A DNA stretch of 64,000 bases from Iodobacter fluviatilis (GTDB lineage: Bacteria > Pseudomonadota > Gammaproteobacteria > Burkholderiales > Chitinibacteraceae), in contig NZ_UGHR01000001.1 in the NCBI RefSeq assembly GCF_900451195.1, positions 2,232,001-2,296,000 on the forward strand. Direction: 5' to 3'. Shown here piece by piece: positions 51,228 to 60,105 of the stretch; positions within the stretch are counted from its first letter, which is position 1, and each line of letters opens with the position of its first letter. The translations under genes and the position numbers were made by a program. Below the pieces are notes generated by a model, which did not search any database, was not told the origin of the DNA, and was given only the letters and a program-made list of their open reading frames with translations.

Positions 51228-53156
51228 TCAAATAGCAGCAAACGCCGCCCTGACTTCGGCAAAGGGATAATCTGCCAGCTTGCCAAAGTAAGCCATTTTG
51301 CTGGCGCGGTATTTGGTCAGGATGGGCAGCGTAATACCGCAAAGAAAGCAGCTTAATATATGCGCGCTCAGTGGTTTGCCCGCTTTATTCAATAGATCTG
51401 CACACATGGCTTCCAGATCTAAATCATTAACCGGAACCAACGCTGGCGACGCGGGGAGGGTGGCAGGTTTGCCGTGGCATACGCTGCAATGGCCACAGGC
51501 TGCGGGTGCGTTTTCGTCGCCAAAATACACCGCCAGGGTATGACTCAGGCATTTTTTACTTTCAAAAAGAGACAGCATCTGGCTTAGTCGGCCAATCTCT
51601 TTTTGTTCCTTGTCACTAAATTGGCGATAAAGCTGTGCAGATAAGTGCTCAATATCAATGGTGGCGAGTACTTGATAAACGTCGGTCATTTGCTTGGTTT
51701 CAAGGCGCAGATATCCGCTTTCATCAAGGTATTCCAATGCAGTAACGGCACGCTGGCGCTGATCAGGAAACGCTGAAAGGAAAGAATCAAAATCAAAGCT
51801 GTACCATGTGCGTGCCAGTCTGGAGTGCTTGAGCAACGAGGCAATAAATTCGCGGCGCTCTTCTTTAAAGCTGCCCAGTAAATCGGCTTCGCTCATTTGT
51901 AATACAAAACGGTATTCACTGTAATAGCTGTAAAGCGGCTGAATAATGCCCAGCATATTTAAATAGACTAATAATGTTTTTAAAGGCAGCTGGCGAATAT
52001 TGCTTTGCGATGATAAATCGTAAAGCGTCATTTCCCATTGGTCATTTTCTGTGTTTTCAGCCATGTTTTGTAAAACACTGGCAATAGACACCCGCTCTGG
52101 CGTATCGCCATAAACAAAGTTTTGCAGCAGATTTAATCCATCTTGGCTGCCCAGCAGGGTACAAAGCGATTTTTCGCCATCCCGCCCGGCGCGGCCAATT
52201 TCCTGGCTGTAGTTTTCTACTGATTTAGGCAGGTCGTAATGAATTACTTGGCGGATGTCGCTTTTATCAATGCCCATGCCAAAGGCAATGGTCGCCACAA
52301 TCACTTGTGACTCGCCCCGCATAAAATCATCCTGGATTTGCTGGCGAACCACATTATCCAGCCCGGCATGATAGGCCGTCGCTTTATATCCCTTGTTTTG
52401 CAGCATGGCGGCTACCACTTCGGCCGTGTTTTGCTGCGTGACATACACCACACAGGGGGCGTTGGGCGTTTTGCCCAGCACATGGACCAAAGTGGCGTCT
52501 TTTTGAGCGCTTTCGGTGGGGCGGATATGCAGGTGTAAATTGGCGCGATAAAAGCCCGTAACAGTGACGTGCTGGTCGCTGATGGCAAATTTGGCGGCCA
52601 TGTCTTTAATCACCGCCGGTGTGGCTGTGGCCGTGAGTAATAGCGCCTGTGGGATTTTTAATTCGCGCTTGTAATCGGGTAGTTTTAAGTAATCCGGGCG
52701 AAAGTTATGGCCCCATTCGGAAATGCAGTGCGCCTCGTCGATCACCATCAGTGATACGGGGATTTGTGCGATGAAACGCCGGAACCGCTCGTTTTTTAAA
52801 CGCTCAACGGACACCATTAAAATCTTCAGCTTGCCTTCCTGCGCATCTTTCATGACTTGCTGCGTTTCTTCACGGCTTTGGCTGGAATCAATAGCGGCCG
52901 ATACGATGCCCTTGCTTTGCAAAAATGCCAGCTGATCGCGGATCAGGGCCAAGAGGGGGGAAATCACCAGTGTAAGGTGGGGCATCTGTAATGCTGCAAG
53001 CTGGTAACACAATGATTTGCCCGACCCGGTAGGAAAAATCGCCATTGCCGAATGTCCGTCTGTCAGTGCTTCAACGACTTCACGCTGACCATTGCGAAAC
53101 TGGCTAAAACCGAAATAATGTTGAAGTTGTTCAGAAAGCGGTACGGCGTTGAGCAT
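51228..53156 (-). CDS. recQ: RecQ ATP-dependent DNA helicase
   Basis: A 642-residue superfamily 2 helicase. The RecQ zero motif QFRNGQREVVEALTD, Walker A PTGSGKS (Lys47), DEAH box MVIDEAHCISEWGHNFRPDY and motif VI EIGRAGRDG are intact. The zinc-binding module has cysteines in AACGHCSVCHG. There is an RQC-type winged region (about 420-530) and a divergent C-terminal tail; a canonical HRDC domain is not obvious. It should unwind recombination intermediates. Confidence 0.95.
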   Translation of the reverse strand: MLNAVPLSEQLQHYFGFSQFRNGQREVVEALTDGHSAMAIFPTGSGKSLCYQLAALQMPHLTLVISPLLALIRDQLAFLQSKGIVSAAIDSSQSREETQQVMKDAQEGKLKILMVSVERLKNERFRRFIAQIPVSLMVIDEAHCISEWGHNFRPDYLKLPDYKRELKIPQALLLTATATPAVIKDMAAKFAISDQHVTVTGFYRANLHLHIRPTESAQKDATLVHVLGKTPNAPCVVYVTQQNTAEVVAAMLQNKGYKATAYHAGLDNVVRQQIQDDFMRGESQVIVATIAFGMGIDKSDIRQVIHYDLPKSVENYSQEIGRAGRDGEKSLCTLLGSQDGLNLLQNFVYGDTPERVSIASVLQNMAENTENDQWEMTLYDLSSQSNIRQLPLKTLLVYLNMLGIIQPLYSYYSEYRFVLQMSEADLLGSFKEERREFIASLLKHSRLARTWYSFDFDSFLSAFPDQRQRAVTALEYLDESGYLRLETKQMTDVYQVLATIDIEHLSAQLYRQFSDKEQKEIGRLSQMLSLFESKKCLSHTLAVYFGDENAPAACGHCSVCHGKPATLPASPALVPVNDLDLEAMCADLLNKAGKPLSAHILSCFLCGITLPILTKYRASKMAYFGKLADYPFAEVRAAFAAI

Positions 53157-53261
53157 AAGACTTTGATTCCAGAGTGCAAGATAACAAGTTGAAACATTTC
53201 AGTGTGGCGGGGCCGAATATTAACAGAGGCGTAAGATTTTTGCCGAGTTATCGATGGGGGT

Positions 53262-53573
53262 TTAAATGCCGAGGCCAAATAGACCGCTGGCAATAATGAA
53301 AGCCAGTGCAGTGTAATGTAAACCAAGCCTCAGTTTTTGATGGCCCAGTGCAGTGGCTTCGGTTTGATGGGCGGCTTTACTTAAGGCGCCAAAGAATAGG
53401 CTTTTTTTGAATAAAATGGGCTGCATAAAATAAAAAATCGCAAAGAGCAAAAAACCTGTCCCAAGCAGGATGAGCTCAATGCGGTGATCATTAATGCCTT
53501 GACTAAGCCGGTAGACTCCAAGCGCTGCAGGGATGGAAAAGCAGATCAGTCTTGCTGGTAAATGAGAACACAT
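53262..53573 (-). CDS. Small membrane protein of unknown function
   Basis: A 103-residue protein with three hydrophobic segments (IELILLGTGFLLFAIFYFM, and a C-terminal LGLHYTALAFIIASGLFGLG). The ATG follows AAGAAG weakly. I recognise no family. It lies 98 bp downstream of the YidC-like gene on the same strand and could be co-transcribed. Confidence 0.6.
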   Translation of the reverse strand: MCSHLPARLICFSIPAALGVYRLSQGINDHRIELILLGTGFLLFAIFYFMQPILFKKSLFFGALSKAAHQTEATALGHQKLRLGLHYTALAFIIASGLFGLGI

Positions 53574-53670
53574 TGCTTCTTAAGTCGCTTTTAATTGAAT
53601 TATTAAAAAATAAATGAAGAGTAGGTGTGCTTTGATTGATTTGAATTTTTAATCGGCAGTGATGAGTTTT

Positions 53671-54327
53671 TTAGAGCGCTGACAAACGTTGCTCCGCACG
53701 CTTGATCATGCCTCTGAGTAATAAGGCTTGCACAATCGTCGCTGCATTTGTGCTTGCCCAATAGATGCCGATCGCGGCGGGTAAGGAACTCAGCGCGATG
53801 ATAGAAACAATCACCGGAATCATTAGAACGAGCATGCTGGTGGTATCGCTTGCTGCGCCGGGCATGAGAATCAAGCCTGAAAACATGAGCGCGCCTGTCA
53901 AGAGATTCAAAATAAAATCTGGCTTGGCTAAGCTGGCGAGCCATAGACACTTTGATGTAAAGCTTATGCTGCTTAAAGCGTGGAACAACCCCATGCCAAA
54001 TACACTGCGCGTGGCCATATTGCCGAGCATTGCCTTTGTAATAAATGAAATGCCATGCTCACGATACAAGGCCATGCTTTGCTTGATGAGTGCCTTTGGA
54101 TTGCTCTTGTGCTGCTCGCTGAGTTTGGCCTGCATGGGTTTGAGTTCAGCCATAGCCAGCTTGTTTTTATGCATTTGATGCGCCGAGGCGAGCGACAGCG
54201 GCATCATGGCGGCGCGCATGCAGAGCGTCAGCAGCATAATGGAGAATGCTTCAGAAATACCTAGATGGGATGTCAACATGCTGATGCTTGTTGTAAATAC
54301 ATTCGTCCATAAGGCCCAAAGGTCCAT
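53671..54327 (-). CDS. Minimal YidC/Oxa1-type membrane insertase paralogue
   Basis: A 218-residue protein with the five-helix core of YidC/Oxa1 and no large periplasmic P1 domain. MRAAMMPLSLASAHQMHKNK matches the first core helix and its conserved groove Arg (Arg38), and the cytoplasmic coiled hairpin KPMQAKLSEQHKSN and YREHGISF follow. Gram-negative YidC proteins are about 550 residues, so this is a short extra copy of Gram-positive or plasmid type. I chose the ATG at 54327, preceded by TGGAG. The role may be insertion of a dedicated substrate. The next gene is a small membrane protein. Confidence 0.85.
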   Translation of the reverse strand: MDLWALWTNVFTTSISMLTSHLGISEAFSIMLLTLCMRAAMMPLSLASAHQMHKNKLAMAELKPMQAKLSEQHKSNPKALIKQSMALYREHGISFITKAMLGNMATRSVFGMGLFHALSSISFTSKCLWLASLAKPDFILNLLTGALMFSGLILMPGAASDTTSMLVLMIPVIVSIIALSSLPAAIGIYWASTNAATIVQALLLRGMIKRAEQRLSAL

Positions 54328-54359
54328 TTTTATCTCCATTATGTATTGAGTGGCTGGTT

Positions 54360-55004
54360 TTAATTGCGGCTGTATAAAGCGAGTTTGATTCCAAAAGAAA
54401 TAAAAATCGCCCCGATGGTTCTGTCTGTCCAGCAAGTAAAAGCGTTGCTGATTCGAATGCGCTGGCTAATTTTTGCCGATGAGATGGCTAAAAAGTGGCA
54501 CCACAGCATGCCATTCGCATTGAATATGCAGCCAAGTAAGATAAATGCAAGAGCTTTGGAGGGGGAATGATCAGAAATAAATTGCGGCACAAAGGCGAGG
54601 AAGAAGAGTGCGATTTTGGGATTAAGTAAATTGCAGAAGAAGCCTTGCAGAAAAACCGCCCGGTAAGCCAGCACTTGCACTTGCACTTGCACTGGCTGGC
54701 TGATCGCTGGCGCGGCTGGCCTGCTTAATAAAAGCTTGCCACCCATATAGATTAAATAGGCTGCACCGATGTATTTCACCATCGTAAATGCCATCGCCGA
54801 TGTAGCTAATAGCGCAGAGAGCCCCAGTGCTGCAGCAAAAATGTGCACCAAAGTGCCGCTGCCTATTCCAAGCGCCGCGGCCGAGCCAGATCGCCAGCCC
54901 TGCGCTGCACTGCGTGAAACAATCAACAAAGAATCTGGCCCCGGGGCCATATTCAGTAAAAGACCGGAAACAATAAACAAGCCCAGATCGTGAATGCCAA
55001 ACAT
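54360..55004 (-). CDS. LysE/RhtB family amino-acid exporter
   Basis: A 214-residue exporter with about six helices. MAPGPDSLLIVSRSAAQGWRSG and NLLNPKIALFFLAFVPQF are the LysE/RhtB signatures. A VQVQVQV segment in the central loop is coded by a TTGCAC tandem repeat (54671-54692). Its ATG (55002-55004) lies in an 18-bp perfect hairpin, with AAGG as the likely ribosome-binding site also within the stem. Substrate is probably an amino acid or homoserine lactone. Confidence 0.92.
   Translation of the reverse strand: MFGIHDLGLFIVSGLLLNMAPGPDSLLIVSRSAAQGWRSGSAAALGIGSGTLVHIFAAALGLSALLATSAMAFTMVKYIGAAYLIYMGGKLLLSRPAAPAISQPVQVQVQVLAYRAVFLQGFFCNLLNPKIALFFLAFVPQFISDHSPSKALAFILLGCIFNANGMLWCHFLAISSAKISQRIRISNAFTCWTDRTIGAIFISFGIKLALYSRN
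54671..54692. repeat. 6-bp tandem repeat in the LysE-type gene
   Basis: The hexamer GCACTT repeats about 3.7 times. It codes alternating Val and Gln on the minus strand. Copy change keeps the frame. Confidence 0.75.
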
Positions 55005-55041
55005 ATGCGCGCCTTAATTTTTTAAATTAAGGCGCGCATAT
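55003..55041. promoter_or_regulatory. 18-bp perfect inverted repeat over the lysE-type start
   Basis: ATATGCGCGCCTTAATTT (55003-55020) is the exact complement of 55024-55041, with three bases between. On the minus strand the hairpin ends on the ATG, and the AAGG Shine-Dalgarno is inside the stem. This can be either an operator or an RNA hairpin that blocks translation. No T-run follows, so it is not a standard terminator. Confidence 0.65.
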
Positions 55042-55105
55042 TATTGCAGCAGGTGGCCGTGTAGCAAGGGCTGCTGCGAGTGAGTGTGGATTGATTATTG
55101 GGCGT

Positions 55106-55618
55106 TTAATCCGTTTCTTTAAGTGCCCTGATCGCTTCCTGCGCCATTGTCAGCCGCACAGCTCTTGCGCCTGCCACCACCGTATAATTTGCGCCGCTTG
55201 CTTTTAAATCTGCTTCGTAAAGATCAAATAGCTGATCTCTGTCATTAGGATTTTCGCGTAGGGGGTCTGGCTCCCAAGGGATATCCGGGCGGGTGAGCAG
55301 ATGGATAGCGTAGTCTTGGGGCCGGTAGAGGGTGGTGAGTGCGTTAGGGCAGTGGCCGTAGCGCACCTCTGCCCAGATTCTGCACACCAGTGCCGTGGTG
55401 TCACAGATAAGTAGCGGGGCATCACCACAGGCGGCTTCGGCGGCAAGCTGGCCCTGGGCAATGGCGATGATGTCGCTGAGCTGATAATCATTGCTGCCTT
55501 TTTGGGCAAAGTATTCGCGTACGTATTCGGCCACCCATGGCGCACTGAGCGCCATGGACAGATCTTGCGCCAGAGTGGATTTTCCGCTGGATTCCGGGCC
55601 GACAATGGCGATTCTCAT
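55106..55618 (-). CDS. NadR-type nicotinamide riboside kinase-like ATPase
   Basis: A 170-residue P-loop protein with GPESSGKSTLAQDL and a domain matching the kinase part of NadR (LICDTTALVCRIWAEVRYG, then RPDIPWEPDPLRENPNDR). It should phosphorylate nicotinamide riboside to NMN. It overlaps the end of pnuC by four bases, which strongly supports that role. No DNA-binding or adenylyltransferase domain is present. A two-gene salvage operon. Confidence 0.92.
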   Translation of the reverse strand: MRIAIVGPESSGKSTLAQDLSMALSAPWVAEYVREYFAQKGSNDYQLSDIIAIAQGQLAAEAACGDAPLLICDTTALVCRIWAEVRYGHCPNALTTLYRPQDYAIHLLTRPDIPWEPDPLRENPNDRDQLFDLYEADLKASGANYTVVAGARAVRLTMAQEAIRALKETD

Positions 55619-56190
55619 ACGCTGGCCGTCTTGTTTACGAGCTCTTTACGCCAGCTTATCCAGCCAGAGATGGCCAGGGCGGTCAGAATCACATAGAGCA
55701 CGGCGGTGAGGTGCAGGCCTTTATAGGCGTAAACACCCGAGGCAATCAGATCAAGGACAATCCAATACGGCCAGTTTTCAATTTTTTTGCGCGCCTGCAT
55801 CCACTGGGCAATCAGGCCAAACACAAAGATGCCTGAATCAAGTAGGGGTAAATCGGTAGGTAAAAACTGCACTTGAAAGCGGGTGACCAGTAGTGTGAGC
55901 AGCAGGCCGCCGCCATTAATCAGTAGCCATTCGCGGCGGCTGAGTTTGCTGATGGGCAGTGAATGATCCGCTGCACTGCGTTTCCACATCCACCAGCCAT
56001 AAAGGGCCAGAGCGGCATAGACAAATTGCAACAGGCTTTCGCCAAAAAGCTTAGCATCAAAAAAAAGCCATACATACAGTAAGCTGGCGATCAGCTGTAG
56101 AGGCCAGGTCAGCACATGGCTGCGGGTTGCCAGCCAGATTCCAAGTAAAGATGCGATAAAACCAATGATTTCTAGTGTAGACACAGACAA
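55615..56190 (-). CDS. pnuC: PnuC nicotinamide riboside transporter
   Basis: A 191-residue inner-membrane protein with seven helices. TWPLQLIASLLYVWLFFDAK and NWPYWIVLDLIASGVYAYKG are the paired PnuC motifs, and GESLLQFVYAALALYGWW is conserved. It imports nicotinamide riboside, trapped by the kinase coded next (overlap ATGA). It is divergent from the kinase-HDOD gene 61 bp away. Confidence 0.95.
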   Translation of the reverse strand: MSVSTLEIIGFIASLLGIWLATRSHVLTWPLQLIASLLYVWLFFDAKLFGESLLQFVYAALALYGWWMWKRSAADHSLPISKLSRREWLLINGGGLLLTLLVTRFQVQFLPTDLPLLDSGIFVFGLIAQWMQARKKIENWPYWIVLDLIASGVYAYKGLHLTAVLYVILTALAISGWISWRKELVNKTASV

Positions 56191-56251
56191 TAGGCTCCAG
56201 ATTTAAGCGCGCTAAGGCTATATTGCTAAGAAGAAAAAGGAAAGCGTCGTT

Positions 56252-58612
56252 ATGAAAGAATTTGGAGGGGGCCGGTTTAAAGTCGTTAAAGAGCTGGGGC
56301 AAGGTGCGCAGGGCTTGGTGTTTCTTGCGAATGATACGCAGTTGGATAGATTGGTTGCGATTAAAGTATTGCATAGCCATTCTGCTAAAAGCGTTGACGA
56401 AGCCAAAATAGTCAGCCGCTTGCAGCACCCCAATATTGTTGCGCTCTACGATACCCTGATCAGCAATGGTCATCCCTGTCTGGTGTTTGAGTATGTTCAT
56501 GGTCAGACACTGGCTCAGCTTCTGGCTAAAGAAGGGGCCATGCAGCCGGTGCAAGCCGTGGAAATCATCTGCGGTCTGTTGGAAGGTCTGGCCTATGCCC
56601 ATGCCGAAGGGCTGATTCACCGTGATATCAAGCCACACAATGTGATGCTCGATGAGCAGAACCGCCCACGGTTGATGGATTTTGGGATTGCCGCCAGGCG
56701 TGGTAATAAAGAGCCGGGCGAGATGATAGGCACAGCCGGCTATATGGCGCCGGAGATGATGCAGAATTTGCCCGTAGATGCCGAAGCTGATGTGTTTGCG
56801 GTGGGGATGACGCTGTACCAGATGCTGACGGGCAGATCGGCAGCCGAAGGGGAGTCGGTTTATACCATTTTACACCGTGTGGCCAACGAGCCGTTTGTGC
56901 CGCCATCCAGTCTGAAAGACAGCGTGGATGAAAAATTGGATCACCTCGTGATGGTGGCCCTGTTTAAAAACCCGCAAGAGCGTTATCACGATGCCAAGGC
57001 GATGTTGCTGGCGCTGCGTGAATGGCTGGGTGGGCAGAATCAGCCTGAAAGCGGCGAGGGCAGCGGCAACAGTACGCTGGATTTTTTGCTCAGGCGCATG
57101 CGCCATACCGCTGATTTTCCTGCCTTATCGCAAGCCGTAACGGCCATCAATAAAATTAACGAGGGCGATGCAGAGCGCTTACAGGTTTTATCTGAGGTGA
57201 TTTTGCAGGATTTTTCGCTGACCAATAAATTACTCCGAATTGTGAACTCTGCCAGCTTTGGGCATTTTGGCGGCACCATCAGCACGATTTCCAGAGCAAT
57301 TGTGATTCTGGGTTTTGATGCCATTCGTAATTTAGCGATTACGCTGCTGCTGTTTGAGCATATGCACAATAAGGCACAGGCTATTACGCTGAAAGATGCC
57401 GTGCTGAGTGCCTTTTTTGGTGGCGTTTTATCGCGTGAGCTGGGTAAAAAAAGCGGCGCGCGGGATGTAGAAGAAGCCCTGATTTGCGGCATGTTTACGG
57501 CGCTGGGTAAGCTGCTGACGGTTTATTATTTTCATGAAGAAAATATTGAAATTAATAAACGGGTGCAGGCAGGTGGTAACGAAGAGCACGCATCGGTGCA
57601 GGTGCTGGGCTTAAGCTTCAGAGAGCTGGGCATGGGTGTGGCGCAAAGCTGGAATTTCCCTGAGCGTATGCTGGTCAGTATGCGTCATCTGCCTGAAGGG
57701 CCGGTGAAACCGCCGCAAAATCAAACCGAACGGCTGCGTTTATTTGCCAATATTGGTGCGGCGCTTGTGCCTTTGATCCACTTGCCCCCTTCTGCTGCAG
57801 AGCGCGGCCTCCATGAGGTTGAGAAAAGGATCAGGCCCGCCTATGCCTGGAGTGCACGTGAATTGGGCGATCTACTGAAGGATTCGGCATCGGCTTATTT
57901 GGGGTATTTGGGTATTTTAGGGGTAGATATTCAGCAAAGTGATTTTGCCAATCAGCTGCGCATGCTGACGGGCGTACTGACCGATAAAAAGAATGCGCCG
58001 CAGGTGGCAGATACCTTAGAAAGAGCGCAATTACGCACAGGCCAGTTTGATTCCAATTCAGAAACGGTGACGCCGGATGAATCCATACGGCCTGCTGCGG
58101 AATCTTTATCAGCGGGAGTGCAGGATATTACAAACACGCTAGTGACGAGTTTTAAATTAAATGATTTATTAAGAATGATTTTAGAAACCATGTATCGGAG
58201 TATGGGCTTTGAGCATGTTTTAATTGCGACGCGTGATCCTAAAAAAAATCAGATCGTAGGGCGTTTTGGTTTTGGTACAGATATCGGCGAAATTATTCCG
58301 CGTTTTCAAATAGATTTAGATAAGGCCGTGGATGTTTTTCAGGTGGCAATGGAAAGAAACGCAGATATTTTTATTGAAGATATCAATATGGATTCAATCA
58401 AAACTCGTATTCCGTCCTGGTATCGCAGTGCGCTAACATCGCAAACCTTTATTATTTTCCCCCTTGTGCTGGAGAAACGCACCATTGGTTTGCTTTATGC
58501 CGACAAAACCAAGGCGGGCAATTTAAAAATAGCGGGTAAGGAATTAAATTTGCTCAAAACGCTTAGAAACCAGGCTTTGCTTGCGATCAGGCAAAAGCAG
58601 ATGGGGCTATAG
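56252..58612 (+). CDS. Ser/Thr protein kinase with HDOD and GAF domains
   Basis: A 786-residue cytoplasmic protein. Residues 1-255 form a Hanks-type kinase: ATP-binding Lys38 (VAIKVL), catalytic HRDIKPHN (Asp125) and DFG (Asp143). Residues about 270-490 form an HDOD domain (LSEVILQDFSLTNKLLRIVN and LGFDAIRNLAITLLL). Residues about 620-780 form a GAF domain (MILETMYRSMGFEHVLIATRD, then PLVLEKRTIGLLYADK). AAGGAAAG precedes the ATG. I read it as a signalling hub joining phosphorylation, HDOD (c-di-GMP/motility-linked) and a small-ligand or redox sensor. The architecture resembles uncharacterised beta/gammaproteobacterial proteins. Confidence 0.9.
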   Translation: MKEFGGGRFKVVKELGQGAQGLVFLANDTQLDRLVAIKVLHSHSAKSVDEAKIVSRLQHPNIVALYDTLISNGHPCLVFEYVHGQTLAQLLAKEGAMQPVQAVEIICGLLEGLAYAHAEGLIHRDIKPHNVMLDEQNRPRLMDFGIAARRGNKEPGEMIGTAGYMAPEMMQNLPVDAEADVFAVGMTLYQMLTGRSAAEGESVYTILHRVANEPFVPPSSLKDSVDEKLDHLVMVALFKNPQERYHDAKAMLLALREWLGGQNQPESGEGSGNSTLDFLLRRMRHTADFPALSQAVTAINKINEGDAERLQVLSEVILQDFSLTNKLLRIVNSASFGHFGGTISTISRAIVILGFDAIRNLAITLLLFEHMHNKAQAITLKDAVLSAFFGGVLSRELGKKSGARDVEEALICGMFTALGKLLTVYYFHEENIEINKRVQAGGNEEHASVQVLGLSFRELGMGVAQSWNFPERMLVSMRHLPEGPVKPPQNQTERLRLFANIGAALVPLIHLPPSAAERGLHEVEKRIRPAYAWSARELGDLLKDSASAYLGYLGILGVDIQQSDFANQLRMLTGVLTDKKNAPQVADTLERAQLRTGQFDSNSETVTPDESIRPAAESLSAGVQDITNTLVTSFKLNDLLRMILETMYRSMGFEHVLIATRDPKKNQIVGRFGFGTDIGEIIPRFQIDLDKAVDVFQVAMERNADIFIEDINMDSIKTRIPSWYRSALTSQTFIIFPLVLEKRTIGLLYADKTKAGNLKIAGKELNLLKTLRNQALLAIRQKQMGL

Positions 58613-58654
58613 CAGGTAAAATCAAATTTAGATTAGAATTTTTTCTGGAATGAA

Positions 58655-59116
58655 ATGTATAAATATCTATTGTTTATAAGTATTGTTTTTATATTTTCCG
58701 GGTGTTGCAGCTATCAAACAACGGTTAACGAAACACGATGGGTGACTGATCGTGCAAGTGAGCCTTTAGCAAGAGCAGAGCTGCGATGCCAGAGCGAGGC
58801 ACTGCAGCTTGCGGAGCAAGAGGAGAAGAAACATAACTTAAAAACGCAGGAACAACTTTGTGCTGAGATAAACAGCAAGGAACAAATGACCTTTGTTTCC
58901 CGCTCAGGAAAGGTCCTGGATAATCAAAGTCCTCAATTAATTGCATTTCGATCAAGACTTTATGAAAAATGTTTGGGCGAAGAGCGGGAGCAATTAAATC
59001 AGCGTTCAAAAAAATATGCTGAAGGTCTCTTTTTTGACCGATGCATGACTGAGCGTGGTTTTTCTCAAGAGACTTTTCAAGTTCAGCGTTGTCATGGCGG
59101 GCTGAATTTTATGTGA
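58655..59116 (+). CDS. Putative lipoprotein of unknown function
   Basis: A 153-residue exported protein. The signal peptide MYKYLLFISIVFIFSGC ends in a lipobox-like FSGC (Cys17). The mature part is charged, with several Cys (LRCQ, LCAE, KCLG, DRCMTE, RCHGG). It starts 42 bp after the kinase-HDOD-GAF gene on the same strand and may be in its operon. No family recognised. Confidence 0.7.
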   Translation: MYKYLLFISIVFIFSGCCSYQTTVNETRWVTDRASEPLARAELRCQSEALQLAEQEEKKHNLKTQEQLCAEINSKEQMTFVSRSGKVLDNQSPQLIAFRSRLYEKCLGEEREQLNQRSKKYAEGLFFDRCMTERGFSQETFQVQRCHGGLNFM

Positions 59117-59189
59117 TTAAGATGTCTTTACAGGTTTTGTTTATATTTTTTGAATTGTTTTTATCAATTTGTAAGCGTTATATGCTTTA

Positions 59190-59214
59190 GGGGGAACACG
59201 CTTTGTGCTCCCCT
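59190..59214. terminator. Imperfect hairpin terminator between convergent genes
   Basis: AGGGGGAACAC and GTGCTCCCCT pair imperfectly around GCTTT. The hairpin lies between the lipoprotein and the amber-containing gene. T-run is poor. Confidence 0.6.
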
Positions 59215-59223
59215 TGATATTAA

Positions 59224-59613
59224 TTAAGCAAGCAACTTACCCGTAAACCGGTCCCGGTTTGCCCAATAATCGCACTTCGGGCATTTTTCGCCAGCGGGAT
59301 AATCGCTGCCTTCTTCGTGCGGGCAGCCCAAAATGCGCTCAGGCGAGATCACTGAAAACGCATCGTGGCTGGCGATGAAGGCCAGTACTTCTGCAATAAC
59401 GGCGCCATTCTTGCGAATATCACTCTCCTCATCTAGCCAGCGCTCCATTGCTGTTACTTCGCCGCCTTCTTCCTGAATAATGCCCACAGAAACTTTGCTG
59501 GCAAGCTGATTGTCAGGTCCATAAAAAGTAACGGTTGCGATGGGATAGCCTTGAAAGCCGCGTTTGGCTTTTTTCTTCAGCTTGTCCTGATACTAGGTTG
59601 CTTTGAGTGACAT
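59224..59613 (-). pseudogene. Conserved small protein interrupted by an early amber codon
   Basis: The conserved frame reads MSLKAT, then TAG at 59593-59595, then YQDKLKKKAKRGFQGYPIAT through to FTGKLLA, 129 codons in all. The later part, GCPHEEGSDYPAGEKCPKC, matches a widespread proteobacterial family of unknown function whose members start like this. The TAG is codon 7. Either the gene is a pseudogene, or it is read through or restarted at the GTG at 59487. The family has three Cys and a His in a CPH/CPKC pattern that may bind zinc. Confidence 0.75.
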
Positions 59614-59691
59614 GTTCAACGCCTTAATTTTACTGAGCCGCGCAGTTTACGCAGCTCAGGCCTGCTTGAATACGCATGCCACTCAGTGGCC

Positions 59692-60105
59692 TTAGCTCGT
59701 AAGCACTTCGCCTCTTGAGCTGACAGGGCGAATTTCAGTCGCCTGAGACCAGACAACTTGCCAGATGTCGTCGCGCATCTCGTAAAAATCGGTATGCCAG
59801 TATTGTGCAGGCGGCACGGTATAGCCACCAAAAATAACTGACAGGCTGGAGCGGTAGCGGATGATGGCGGCAGAGCCAAATACGCGCACGTCGATTGTGG
59901 ATGGTTCCCAGTTTAGGTATTTGATTTGCCCGCCAGCAATTGCCCCCAAATATTGGGCCTTGCTCAGCGTGTCGCCCACAGGGGTTATCAGCTGAAAATC
60001 CGGCGCATGCAGGGCGCTAGCCGCTTCGATATGGCCCTGAACTAGGGCGGATAATCGGGCGTGTTCTGTTTGACGAATATGGTTGGCAACGTTCTGAGTA
60101 GTCAT
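59692..60105 (-). CDS. SnoaL/NTF2-like domain protein
   Basis: A 137-residue cytosolic protein of the NTF2-like (DUF4440/SnoaL) cone fold: two N-terminal helices, APDFQLITPVGDTLSKAQYL, then beta strands (IRYRSSLSVIFGG, WHTDFYEMRDDIWQVVWSQA). Family members include ketosteroid isomerase-like enzymes and small-molecule-binding proteins. No catalytic residues point to one activity. Divergent from the alcohol dehydrogenase gene at 60289. Confidence 0.85.
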   Translation of the reverse strand: MTTQNVANHIRQTEHARLSALVQGHIEAASALHAPDFQLITPVGDTLSKAQYLGAIAGGQIKYLNWEPSTIDVRVFGSAAIIRYRSSLSVIFGGYTVPPAQYWHTDFYEMRDDIWQVVWSQATEIRPVSSRGEVLTS

